Source: Limnomonas spitsbergensis
Lineage: Eukaryota; Chlorophyta; Chlorophyceae; Chlamydomonadales
Length of the DNA stretch: 64,000 nucleotides
Assembly (NCBI GenBank): GCA_037349105.1
Contig: JAYJMM010000004.1
Coordinates: 3,313,001-3,377,000 of the forward strand
Direction of reading: 5' to 3'
The notes below the pieces were generated by a model that saw only the letters and a program-made list of their open reading frames with translations, was not told the DNA's origin and did no database searches. Shown in pieces: positions 39,005 to 50,818 of this stretch. Position numbers and translations under genes: made by a program. How positions within the stretch are numbered: position 1 is the stretch's first letter; each line of letters opens with the position of its first letter.

Positions 39005-42000
39005 TCAAAGCGGCTCGACCGTGATGGGCAGCCTGATGCAGTTATTCTCAAAGGTCATCTCATGGTACACGCGCATGGGGTTGATGCACTGCTCTAGCTC
39101 GAAGTCTCCAAACTCCTCCAAGTCCGTGATGTCTAGCCACTGGCAATCCAGCGTTGGGCCGTAGACGTCCGCCCAGCCGGGACTGAGACCCTGCTCGTTA
39201 CAGGAGGTGGTGGAGGTGCACGGGACCCAGGGCGCCGCAACGCCCTCAATGATCGCCGAGTCCTCCATGCAGTAGCTGCTCTTGTTTCCAGTCGCCACCT
39301 CTTGACCTGTGGCCTTGCTGATCAGGCGGAAGAGGATTGCGTTCTGCGCCGACGGTCAAAATTCAAAGCAGGCAAGGCATGGGGGAAAAAGCTCAGTAAA
39401 ATAGCAGCAACAGCAGCAGCAGCAACAACAACAGTGCGGGTTCGGCGCGTTAGTGCTTGTGCATGTGATACACGCTCGTAAGGTATTTCATCTTGCCTGC
39501 CCACACCCACATGTCATGCTGAGAGCAAAACCAACAGACTTGTAGACCTGCAGATTCCAAGACCCACTGATCTGAGAGAATGAACAGTCTTGCTGCAGCC
39601 CCAAAGGCAGCCACTCATGATGAAAATATGTCAGCTCCCTCCCAGCTTCCAAAGGTAGCCTAGACAGTGGAGCTTCGCAGACACATGAGATGGAAGCTCA
39701 CATACAACTGTCCTTCCGGGATCCTCCTTGTCATCAAAGTGAAGTGATCCAGCAGGGAAGCTATCGTGCCCGCAACATAGATGTTGAACACCCCCAGTAA
39801 TGCACCCACCCACCCTCCCTGCCTCACCTGTAGGTGCCAGTGCCCATGGCAATTGTCCCACTTGTATAGCCAGGGGTACTCCCCAGGAGGGCCAGGTGGG
39901 GAGAACATGACACTGCCGGTATTTATGGCATTTGTGGAGAAACGCAGCAGCCGGCGTCCCTGCCCCCCCCCTGAGACGCAGCCATGATCAAGGGCGCAGG
40001 AAGCTGCCGAGAAGTCGGTGAGGAAGTCCTCAACATAGGGCAAAGCGGAGGCCTCGTCGAGCGACAGGTCAAACATGACTGCTGTTTGGTCCATGCACGT
40101 GCACTCTGTGCTGCAGAACTGACCGACCTTGCAGCTGTTACAAATAGGTTGCATCGAGTTGCACTCAAGGTGTGTTACGCAGGTAGAGGTTCCAGCCGAC
40201 CTGTCCGTTGAGCAAAACGAGCCCTGGCCACAGAACCCGCATGAGCCGCCGCAGCCGTCGTCGTCGCACCCGCGCCCGTCGCAGTTGCCGATGCAGGGGT
40301 CCTGGACGCAACGCTGTTGTACGCTGCAGAGATCGCCCACACTGCATTCGCCGCACGAGAACGCAGGGCAGCCGGAGTCCCCGCAAAAGGCGCCATCGCA
40401 GTTTGGGACGCACCTGCGGGATTAGCAGGGCGCAGGGGAGGCGGGACTGGTGACGGGCGGTCGCAGGGTGGGATTTCATTGAAGCCGGCTTTGTAAAATA
40501 CAAACCCGTGTATATCTCATGTGCAATCCTCGCACATGTGCTGCAGTCTCAGTCCCTAATTTCAGGGCGCCACAGACCACAAGTTATACGCAAACTCGTC
40601 TCTTGCATTTGCCAGGCCGTCATATCGCCATATCGGTAGCATGCACCCTTGTGGAGGGTGCTAGTTTGGATTCCTGTTTGGGGTGGTGTAGCGTTCTTAC
40701 CAGGTAGACCAAAGTGAGCTAGGGAGAAGATGATGATGCAGGCCATCGTCATGTCACACTCCCAGTATATAGATGTTAAATGTACGGTACCGTAGAAATT
40801 AATTAATTATTGGGGTGCGCGGACATGCTGCGCGCTAATAATAATTCAAAAATCAGCGTTGCGCAGGGTTGAACTCGGGTTTCTGAGATGCCTGAAACGA
40901 CCCCAGTCAGCCCCGTTTCCGATGGACCCCGGAAAAATTATCAAGCGCTTCGATGCCGTACATCAACCCCGGAAATCAGCTTTTCCCGGGGACCTCCCCC
41001 CCCTCCCCGGAAAAATTCCGGAGTCTTTGCATTGTCCAGCTGGCATGATCCTTCGAAAGTTCGAATCGTCACGTTGATATAGCGCGCGCATTGCTGTGGT
41101 TTCTTACATGGTTCATCTGGGCCACGTTGAGTGGACAGGGTGTTGGGGAGGTGATCGTTGCGACGATCTTGTGGCCGATCTTGGGCAAAGGACGCTTCAA
41201 AGAGGCTAAAGATGCGCAGTTTGTAACGCATGGTTTGAAGAGTAGCTTCGCAAATCGTGCCTATCATCTTGCTCGGCAGTGGAGCTCGGGAAGTTCAAAT
41301 GTGCGCGCCTGAAGCCGTACAGAAAAGGGAGTCGCTAGATTCTGTCTCATGGGGTCAGTCGGAAACGACCACCCCGGAATATTTCCAGGGTCCATCGATC
41401 GTTTAGCCTTGTTTTTTTCCGGGGTCAATCGGAAACGGGCTGTGTGCGGCGGACGAACAAAATCAATATTTCTGGATTGCGCGGACCCTAAGGCGTTTTA
41501 CGGTATTCCAGGTTGTCATGATCCTTGTCCTATATCCAGGATCCATGCCACCCTGTTTAGGGTTTAGGGTTTAAACTTAACCCATAACCCTGTATCCAGG
41601 AGTCATGCCACCGTGTATTGCTGCTGGTGCATTTGACAATAAGCGTCAGCTACACTTACTTGAGCAACACTTACTTCAGCTACACTCCGGCAGTCCGGCC
41701 TCAAGCCAGAGACCATGGTCCCAGGTGAGGCCATGCATGCTGTGGGGCCGGTCAAAGTCCATTGGGGCTTATGGCAGCAGTGGGACAACCTGTCACACGT
41801 AGGCTGGCAGTGCCAACTACTGATTCAGGTTTGAGGGTTTAGGGCAATTGGCAGGGAACAGGAGTCGCTGCACTAGCTGCACTCACCCGGGGTTGAATGT
41901 CACGTTGAGCTGGTAAGGCCCAATGGCGCCTTCTGCGTAGGAGTCTGCTCCCAAGAGATATGTGTGACCTGGTTTGAGCATGTAGCGCACCATGGATCCA

Positions 42001-44302
42001 ACGCCGCCGGGCGGGTTGGAATCATCAGAGCATGCCACCCACTCCGTAGGACCTGAGCCAGAGTGTCCAGAGGGGCATCGTCTTTTCAGTGGGGGGGGCG
42101 GGTCTCAACAGCTCAGCTCAGCTCAGGTCTTTGGCTGGATGCCCTTGGTGCAGGCCTGCAGTCCCCCCTGCTGCTTGGAGCAACAACCGGAGGGTGGTCC
42201 TAGTTGGGGCCCAATCGGCGTAGCTGAAAGATGTTCCCTTACCCACAAAGGAACCACTGGTAACAACAGCACATGATGCCAGTCAGTCAGGTGGCAGTAA
42301 AGGAATCAATAGATTCCCCAGCAGGTGACGTAGGCGAAGCGTGGCGCCCAAGGGAGTTAGGCTACGAAAATCCAAATAATGGGAGCAGGCCGTTAGCAGA
42401 CAGCCTCTCCCCCGCCCTTTCATCCAGTAGGCCTCACCTGGTTTGAGGCAATCGGCCATCACGTCCGCCCCGGCCTTCATCTCCAGGATAAAGAGGACTG
42501 TGTCCAGTGATTCCCGACCGTCGATTGTCCAGTCTGATGACCCTATGGACGCCTGGATGCCGATCCCCTCGATAGCATCGGGAGGGAGCTGAGCCACCGG
42601 CGGCACATCAATGCGGTACAAGATCTCGGGCGCTTCGCTCACAACATTGCAGAGTGGAGTGACCTGCGGGTGTGGGGGAAGCTGGTAGTGAAGCTAGGGA
42701 GGTGCTGAGGGGTAGCTGAGGTCGCAAGTGGGAGTGTCCTACGGGGGGACATGTGGTGCATGTGCGGGTGGCTGGGTAGAGCTTGGAGGCAGCTAAGATT
42801 CAGCGACGTGGGAGGGAGCGAGCCAGGTGGGGGCCTGACCTGATTAATGCCACGTGTGTTGTCATCATAGACGGTCAAAGTGTCGATCCAGTTGCCAGTC
42901 GCGATCAAGCTCATCAAGAAGTCCGAAACGACAGTCAAGGGGGAGGAGCAGTTGCCGCCGGTCTTGTAGAGAGTCTGGCACGTGAGGGAGAAAGGCTCGC
43001 AGAAGCTCACTTGAGCGTCGCATGCTGGGGAGCATGCCGCCTCAGGGGGCGATGGGGGTGCCAGCGGGCCGCACGTGCCGTTCTTCTGGCAGCCCTGCGT
43101 TGACGGGCAGCTGCCGCAGCTCCCCCCGCAGCCGTCATCTCCACAAACTAAACCCTCGCACGACGTTGGCTCGCAGGCGGGGTCCTGGCAGGCTAGGCAG
43201 TTCGGGTCGTCAAGGGGAACAACGTGCCTGCATACGCCGCCAGAGCTGTCCTCCAAACAAGTGTCAACGGTGCACGCCACGCCGTCGTCGCACAATGGCT
43301 GAGGTGCCGGTTGGCATGCCCACTTCTCGGCCCTGCCATTGGGCCTGGCCTGTCGCATGAGGACGTACTGCTCCATGCCGTTGCATACAATGCCGTCGCT
43401 GCAGGAGACGTCCAGGAGGATCTGGACTGTTAGTGGGGGCCTCTCGTAGTCCCACACAGCGGAGTAGTTGAGGATGAAGACTCCCGTACGAGCTGCAGGT
43501 GCAGAAATATACAGGAGAACACATGAGAAAGATGATGAGCTGGCAGAGTTGCAGGGCTGAACTGCGGCAATGGGAGGTGTTGTAAATGGGGAGACGGAGG
43601 GACAAGAAATCGTGATGGGTGGGTCAGCACTCAGCAGAGCAGCAGTGCATCCTAATACAGGCTGTGGGTTCTGTACGATGGTATTGGCAATGCTGTCAGA
43701 TCGCATCTGTATTTGTAATTTTGTATCCATGAGGCATGCAGGTGCCGCTTTTGCATTGGGTCCTGCTGATGGGTGGTGTTTGTGTGATAACTGGACCGTC
43801 TGGACGAGCAGATCACCCCAGGGTGATGATCAAGCTATCCTATCCTAGGGACGGCGACTCGGCAAGAGAGGCAGGGCAGCAAAATGAGGGGGGCATGCAG
43901 GGCGAAGGCTTGCTTGGGAGGCCGAAAAGTAAATAATGCTAGTTCATGCATGGACTGCAGCCAGCTAAAAGTTGTTCCGGCAGCTTACTTACATGGGGTG
44001 GTGATTCGACCGTTGTAGCGTAATGGGTCAGTGCCCCGCTTAGGAAGAAGGGTGTGGGCAGATCCCCAGCAGGAATGATGTGGCTCGGCATTATCCCCTA
44101 CGAAGACGAATTTGGTGGGGGGATCAACCGCCGCGAGTTCTGCCGCAAGTTTGATGTGGATCCTGGTGCCTGTCGTGTCAGGGTGCACTCGGAAGTAGTC
44201 AGGGATGAGGGCGTGCGTCGCTTGGACCACGTCCATCCTCATCACGCTGCAGCTGGAGCTGTAGACGATCGCCAGCAGGATGATGAGGAACATAGCGTGC
44301 AT
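39005..44302 (-). CDS. Secreted lysyl oxidase with Cys-rich repeats and a PPC-like domain
   Basis: Six exons: 44302-43993, 43492-42840, 42663-42438, 42052-41887, 40413-39828 and 39343-39005 (759 aa, all phases agree, TGA stop). A signal peptide (MFLIILLAIVYSSSCS) is followed by a DGxxCTxDxC-type repeat (CDDGVACTVDTC, about 170), a CGDDGCGGSCGSC repeat (about 220), a beta-rich PPC-like domain (ADCLKPGPTEWVACSDDS, YMLKPGHTYLLGADSY) and two more Cys repeats (CDDDGCGGSCGFC). The C-terminal lysyl oxidase domain (about 540-757) has the copper site HGHWH (His641, 643, 645) and both cofactor residues expected for LTQ: Lys668 (GNKSSYCMED) and Tyr708 (DVYGPTLDCQW). It ends with the typical LDCQWLDITD block. 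Lysyl oxidases oxidise peptidyl lysine to allysine and cross-link extracellular proteins; the substrate here is unknown. All catalytic positions look intact. Confidence 0.9.
40905..41446. mobile_element. Short inverted-repeat (MITE-like) element in intron 4 of the lysyl oxidase gene
   Basis: The left arm (40,905-40,937, containing CCGTTTCCGATGGACCCCGG) matches the reverse complement of the right arm (41,414-41,446) with one substitution and one missing base over about 30 bp. Related GGGTC...GGAAACG words recur inside both halves. The element carries no gene. Confidence 0.55.
41556..41573. repeat. Interstitial TTTAGGG telomere-like repeat
   Basis: The sequence TTTAGGGTTTAGGGTTTA matches the plant-type telomere unit found in many green algae. 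It lies in intron 4 of the lysyl oxidase gene, next to AACCCATAACCCTG. Confidence 0.8.
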
Positions 44303-46391
44303 CTCGGCACGTTATACGTGCTGGGGGATAACGCAGGTTTTAGTATTCTGTGAAACAGAGACTTACTGCATGCTCTATGCTCATGTGTTCTGTAAACTGA
44401 TAAAGACAGAAAATAAGAAAGTATGTGGCCTTCGCCCCGAATCCGCCTCAAATACAGTCATTGGGATTGCTGGCTTGCTGGTGCAAGTACACTCGCTGGC
44501 AGGTGGCAAGTACAGCTTGAACTTCAAAAAAATGGCCCCATCTGCCCCAGAGAGATCTGCCCTCGTGTCACAAAATCCCCTCTGTACTGCAGTGTGTACT
44601 GCGTCTCCCAACTCCCAAGCCAGCGTAGCTCGCAATTCCGCCAATATATTTCGATGTTTGCGGGTGCACAGGCCCTCTTTGGAGAAGCGATCGCTTAAGT
44701 GCGGCTAGTCGGTAAACACACTTTATCATCCTTAATCCACGCCTCAAACACGTTCCTTCCTTTCATTTTTTACGAGGTACCGGCCAGAGACCTCTGGTAC
44801 CGGCGGTACAGCGAATCGCAAATCGCAATACATACGCCCCAATTCCACCTGCGCCTCGCCGGGATTAATCCCGGTGGCGGGTTTTCTGGTTGGAAACAGA
44901 GGGCAGGGGAATACGGCAAATGCAATTCCACTTGAGCTTGCGATGTGTTCGGGTACGGGCGAAACCAAATCTCTTTGCATTACAGCCTGTCAAGCACTTC
45001 TGCTCTTGCGCTTACCCTTTGCGCTGCTCTTTCATCTGCTCTTTGCGCTGTTCTTTGCGCAGCTCTTTGTGCTACTCTTTGTGCTGTTCTTTGCTCTCTG
45101 CGCTACTCCTAGCGCTTTGCTTTGCTCTTTGCACTGCACTTGTTTTGTGCAGTTATTTCTTCTTTGTGCTGCTATTGTCTTTGCGCTGCTCTTTGCGCTG
45201 GAGTGCACTATATCTGCTCTTTGCGCTGCACTCTGCTCTGTGCTCTGCACTCTGCTCTATAAGTGGACTCCTATGTCGCAAGTCCCGTGTGAAAGTTATA
45301 CAGGTAGGATAGGGGCTTACACTTGTGGGGGCTAAGAACTGCGCAAGCAGAAAGGCTGCGCAAGCTTTAGGAAAAAGAATTATAACAGTACCAAAGACAC
45401 CCTATCATTTAGAAAAGTGCTGTGACTTCAGGAATATGATAGATTCTTGGTCACTGCTGTTGAGACTCGAATTCCCAGCTGTAAACCTGGGAATCAGTCG
45501 ATGTATTTAGAATAAGTATCTCCTGGACTACTTACCTGACTATTCTCTACTGTTGACAAGATTGCCTGATGGGTCGACCCTTCCGAAGGTGACTACAGCA
45601 GCAGTTGAAGATGTGGTACACTGATGACAGGGTACGATGATCTTCAGTGGGAAGTCGCTTGTAGGCGATCTTCAGATGGGGAGACTCGCTTGATGTTCTA
45701 TTAGGGAGTCGACTTGGAGCCTCTGGACTGGCTGTTGATGAAGAGTTGATGAAGTTGGTGGTGGTAAACCAGCTGGAAGGCTGGAGAATGCCTGATAAAG
45801 GCCGAAATATCAAGAGTAGACCTTCAAGGCTAAGCAGTGTTTGTGCTTGCTTAGACTGAAAGGGATCGAACAGTTTTAGTGCTTGTTCTGTTTGGTGGTT
45901 CGATACTCGAGCATTGTTTGTGCTTGCTCAAGTAAAGTGAGCAGTGTTTGTGCTTGCTCGATGAGGAGTAACTATGCAACTTCAGATTAAAGGGTGATTA
46001 CGAAATCAGGGCTTCAAGTAAGAAAGAAATATTGACTACAAACACTTCAGCAGTCACTAAGAAGGATCAAAAAGTGTGAAACACACACTTATATCTTGTT
46101 CAACAGAGAATTCACACAAGTGTAACTGCAAGAGCAGCACTGTACACAGAGTTCGACTACAGGAAACCATAACAAGGAACTGATAATTCAGTAATACGCG
46201 CGGTGCGCTTAATCAGCATGACACACTTGTTTGTGTGCCGAGTGGCCTGATCAATTTTGTGATGTGAGACTAAGTTTGTGACACTTCACCCATGGGCTTT
46301 CCACTTCACCTCATGGATTTCCACTTCACCCCTGGGCGTTCCACTTCACCTTGTGGATTTCCACTCCACCCAGGGCTTTCCGCTTCACCTC
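44303..46391. other. Intergenic stretch with several low-complexity arrays
   Basis: The part next to 44,302 should contain the lysyl oxidase promoter. 45,000-45,260 is an array of roughly 12-bp CTCTTTGCGCTG words. 45,830-45,965 has 3-4 copies of a GCAGTGTTTGTGCTTGCT unit. 45,262-45,335 (GTCCCGTGTGAAAG and following) is shared with 37,367-37,430, so element debris extends here. No gene was recognised. Confidence 0.6.
45000..45260. repeat. 12-bp minisatellite (CTCTTTGCGCTG)
   Basis: Degenerate tandem copies of CTCTTTGCGCTG and variants. It produces spurious Leu/Cys/Ser-rich frames. Confidence 0.8.
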
Positions 46392-48608
46392 ATTCCCGTG
46401 TGAAGCGTAGCGTAACGTAAGGGATATTTATTAGGGGGGTAAAATAGGTAGGTAGGTAGGTGGCTGACTGAGTGAAAAATAAACTTCGCCAATTCCAACA
46501 AAATTTATGCAATGGATCATGCACGTTCTGCGTGATGTAATCACCGAGCCTAAAGTATGAAAAAGTGTCGATTGTGACTTTCGACCGAAAATCTGTTCAA
46601 ACGGTTATGTTTTTTCCGAAACTCTCGTAGGTGGCTGACTGAGTAAAAATGTAACTTCTCCAATGCTATCAAAAAATTTGGAATGGATCAGGCACACTGT
46701 CAGTGATGTATTCACCGTGTCAAAAGTATGAAAAAGTATGAACGTCGTGCTTTTGTTCGGAAAACTGTTCAAACGGCAACGTTTTTCGCATCTGTCGAAT
46801 GCATTTTCCGCATATCTGCCCATGGTCGCAGGCACTGTTTTCGGTAGGATTTTTTCGACAGTATTCCCGTGTGAAGCGTAGCGTAACGTTAGGGATATTA
46901 GGTTAGGGGGGTACAATGTGTATGTGTGTATGTGTGTATGTATGTATGTGGTTGGCTGAATGAGTAAAAAATAAAATCTTCTATAATTGAATTGAAATTT
47001 ATGCAATGGACCATGTACGTAATGCGTGATGTATTCACCGTGCCAAAAGTATTAAACAGTGTGAATTCTGACTTTTCGCCCGAAAATCTGTTAACATGCT
47101 TATGTTTTCCGTAGGCTGCGCGTACCAGTTTCGCTTATTTTCGCAGGGTCACTGACAAGTTTTTCGGTAGCTTTTCGTCAGTCTTTCGCAAAGCTATCGC
47201 GGTGTTGTTCGGTAGCGATGGTATTGGCGATAGATCAGGTATCCTTTGCCTTGTCAGTCCGTCGCAAAGCGTCAGCGATCTTGTCCGGTAGCGATGTGTT
47301 TCGGTAGCCTTTCGTTCGATAGCATTTCGTGAGTCTTTCGCAAAGTGTCAGCGACGGATGTTGTTTGGTAGCGTTGTTTTTCGGTAGCCTTTCGGTAGCC
47401 TTTCGCGAGTCTTTTGCAAATCGTTAGAGATGTTGTTCCGATTTTCTCGAGTGTCAGATTTTCCGTATCAACAGGCTTCAATTTTCAGCATGTCGTTAGG
47501 GGAAAGTGGAAAGCCCGGGGGTGAAGTGGAAAGCCCCGGGGTGAAGTGGTAAGCTCTGGGGTGAAGTGGGCAAGAGGGCCATGAGTCCGGTACGTGTGTC
47601 ACCGACCCAATGACTGGATGGCGATGAAGTGCGCAACCGTCCCCCGGGAGGGCCGGGACGTGTGTCACCGACCCAATGACGGGGTGGCCAAGATGGGATC
47701 GTGCACCACCGACCCCCGGGAGGGCCGGGACGTGTGTCTCCGACCCAATGACGGGATGGCTAGGACGTGCATCACCGATCCCCAGGAGGGCCGGGAGGTG
47801 TGTCACCGACCCAATGATGGGATGGCCAAGATGGGATCGTGCACCACCGACCCCCGGGAGGGCCGGGACGTGTGTCTCCGACCCAATGACGGGATGGCTA
47901 GGACGTGCAGTCGTGCACCACCGACCCCCGGGAGGCCCGGGACGTGTGTCACCGACCCAATGACGGGATGGCTAGGTCGTGCACCACCGACCCCCAGGAG
48001 GGCCGGGACGTGTGTCACCGACCCAATGGCGGGATGTAGGGATGGCCAGGACGTGCACCACCGACCCCCGGGACCGAGGGCCGGGACGTGTGTCACACTC
48101 GGCATACACACATAGTCACACACACTTGCTTGCAATCACATTTCCAAACCCTTCACACGGGACTTCATTGCGCGACAAAGGAGCCCACCTTATAAACACT
48201 GGCTACGGAAAACATGATTTTGAACGGATACAAATTCGCAGGCCAGTCGCAATTCACACAGCCTGCTATTATCATTTCACAAGCTTCGGGATAACGTCCT
48301 TGACACTTTGCGAAACACTGACGACAGGCGGCTACCGAAAACAATTTAGTGACCCTGCGAAAAACAAGCGGAACGTGTATGCGATAGCTGCGGAAAACAT
48401 TAGCAGTTTTCGGGCAGAAAGTCGGAATGTATACGTTTTCATACTTTTGGCACGGTGAATACATTACGCAGTACGTGCATGATCCATGGCATAGTTTTTT
48501 TATTTCAATTGGATAAAGTTATATTTACTCACTCACTCACTCACTCACTCACATACACATTTTACCCCCCTAATATCCCTTACGTTACGCTACGCTTCAC
48601 ACGGGAAT
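46392..48608. mobile_element. Second non-autonomous element of the same inverted-repeat family, possibly nested
   Basis: The left end ATTCCCGTGTGAAGCGTAGC (46,392) and the right end (48,608, reverse strand) match over about 45 bp, including GTAACGTAAGGGATATTA. An additional left end sits at 46,863, suggesting one copy inserted in or duplicated next to another. The interior has TTCGGTAG-rich subrepeats (47,100-47,420) and a module beginning AATGGATCATGCACGT that recurs near 46,510, 46,680, 47,005 and 48,625. No transposase is present. Confidence 0.6.
47590..48110. repeat. Long minisatellite, units of about 60-90 bp
   Basis: About seven units contain CGACCCCCGGGAGGGCCGGG, GTGTGTCACCGACCCAATGA and GGGATGGCTAGGACGTGCA, with length variation from an optional CACCACCGAC part. 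It lies inside the element at 46.4-48.6 kb. Confidence 0.85.
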
Positions 48609-50818
48609 TTAAATAATATTTGATGCAATGGATCATGCACGTACCGCGTGTCTACGTGATGTCTTCACCGTGCCAAAATCATAAAAAGTGTGAACGTCGA
48701 CTCTCCGCCCGGAAATCTGTATTCATGTTTTCCGTAGACATCGCATTGAAGGTACGCTTAATTTTCGCAGGGTCGATGGCAATATTTTCGGTAGGCTTTC
48801 GACAGTAGGTCGCAAAGCTTTCGCGACGTTGTCCCGAAGCGTGGTAAGGGATAATAGTGGGCTGTGTGAATTACGACGACTGTCCCCCGAATATCCGTTC
48901 AAAATCCTATTCTCCGTAGCCAACGCTTACCAGTTTCGCGTATTTCTCGGTAGACTTTCGTCAGTCGTTCGCAAAGTGTCAGCGTTGTTTTTCGGTAGCA
49001 ATGTTTTACGGTAGACTATCGCGATTATGTCGCTCAATTAGTTCAAACAATGTTTCGGGAGCCTTACGTTAGTTCGGGAGCGAATTCTTTTTCGGTAGTC
49101 TTTAGTTCGTGAGTCTTTCGTAAGCCTTATTTCCCACCACACCCTTTGGTCTCGGAGCTAAATGCGTATGCGTCATACGTCACGTCAAGGGGCGGCGTTC
49201 GGCAGGACGCACAGTTTGGCTTATTGCCTTATTGTGGCATTATTGTCGATTATAAGGATGGATAAGGCCTGGATATTCTTCACAGTGAAGTCTTTCGCTT
49301 ATTTTTCGTTGTCGATGTCGATTGTTTAGGACTTTAGGTAGCCTTACATACGTGAGTCTTTTGCAAAGCATAGCGATGTTGTTACGACTTTCCTACCGTA
49401 GTTTTAGTCGGATTTGGTTTTTGTGCTGGTTTTTTATATTAAACCAATCATAAAAACTGTCACAGTATATTACAGTATACCGTACGTGACAGAACCGTTC
49501 AGACCGCAGTTAGCGGCCTCGGGGCCTCCGCAGCTTCTCTGCGGAGTCCTCGGATTTGAGCTGAGACCTAGAAACCCGCTTACGCAGGTTGATTTGACAG
49601 GTTCTACCGTACTCTGAATTGGGCCTGCCGGGTCCCTGTATCCCGGCAATTGCCTAAACTACTTACTTCGTCCCTTTCTAAAGGACAGACCTCCGAGTCT
49701 ATTTGTAACAAGCACCGGCCGTCTTCGAGACCTGCAGCTTTCACTTAAGTCAGTACCTACAACAAGTCAAGACTAGCTCAGCCTCATCTGAGATAGCTGG
49801 AAGCAAGTACCCTAGTAAGAGAGCCGAGACCCTGCACAAGAAGAAGTACGCAGTCTACGTCCCGTCACCCTCACCGCGAGTCGCGCGGTAAGTGTCCCTT
49901 GACATAGCCCAGCTGGATCGCGCCCAGACGGCAAGAAGGCCTGCGCTACCTAAGTCAATTGCTATACATACAAATAACCAGTTAGCTGCTTAACTCGCTG
50001 AGCACTCGCAGCCAGTGAAGAGTCACTGAGCCTGCCCGTAGGCGTCCATCACTGTCGTGAGGAAAGAAGTCCACCACGGACCTGAAGCGCACATCGCGTG
50101 TCCTTTAGAAAGGGACGAAGTAAGTTTAGCCTGATCAGCTTGATTTGCCAAATTCCTGCTAAAGGTGCTTGTGCAGCGAAATTGGAATTTTGTTTGCATG
50201 CAAACGAACTTGGACAGCGTTTGAACTACACTTTGCTGTGGTAATCTCCAGAGAGAGATTGCCAAGTTATACCCTGAGAATCACTGAGCGTGGCAGCTTA
50301 GTGTTGAGTCCAGGAGTGGCTTGAAGATCTGGCTGTGGATTTATACACCCAGCAGATAATTTCCTGTGTGACTGCAGATTGTGATCAGGTGGATCCAATC
50401 TTTCATCATTGACAGAAGTAAACTTGTGGATAGAACATCCAAGTTTGAAATCTTGTGGGTGTGCCAAAGGATCCCCGCAGGAACGCAGAGCTGAGCGGAC
50501 GCTACGCAAGAGGCAACATCCACGCAGGGCGTGTGACATCCACGCAGGACGTAAGACATCTAGAAGCAGCCCAGCCAGCAAGGTGGGAAGAACTGAAAGG
50601 GCGAAGGAGGATTCCGCCAGATTGAAACTAGTGAGCAGAAAAGCAGGAAGGCGAGGCCTTTCCTGCATAGTGCTGTACCTGCCATCCGATCTTGACTTGC
50701 AAGCCCTCACCAGATTGCAGTAGGAACAAGGGGGCAGAAGCCTAGCGTTAGCAGATCTTGTAGGGAGTGTCGCCAGCACGCTTGCAGGACCGTGCGGTTC
50801 GTTAATTACCTATAAGGA
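48609..50818. other. Element debris, then the presumed LTR/leader of the gypsy element
   Basis: 48,620-49,400 repeats the TTCGGTAG-type and other modules of the neighbouring inverted-repeat elements. From about 49,400 the composition changes, and the stretch up to the first gag-like ATG (50,819) most likely contains the 5' LTR, primer binding site and leader. LTR borders and a primer binding site could not be fixed, because the 3' LTR lies outside the window. Confidence 0.4.
49655..50131. repeat. Inverted repeat of about 30 bp around the presumed LTR
   Basis: Sequence at 49,655-49,687 (TTACTTCGTCCCTTTCTAAA core) is the reverse complement of 50,100-50,131, with one 3-base insertion. The arms are about 410 bp apart. 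Confidence 0.75.

Noticed and set aside
44874..45335. Hydrophobic Leu/Phe/Cys-rich frames resembling a membrane protein
   Set aside because: Encoded by the degenerate CTCTTTGCGCTG array; the apparent membrane segments are repeat artefacts.
47594..48115. 173-codon Cys/Asp/Arg-rich frame
   Set aside because: Product of the GC-rich minisatellite inside the inverted-repeat element.
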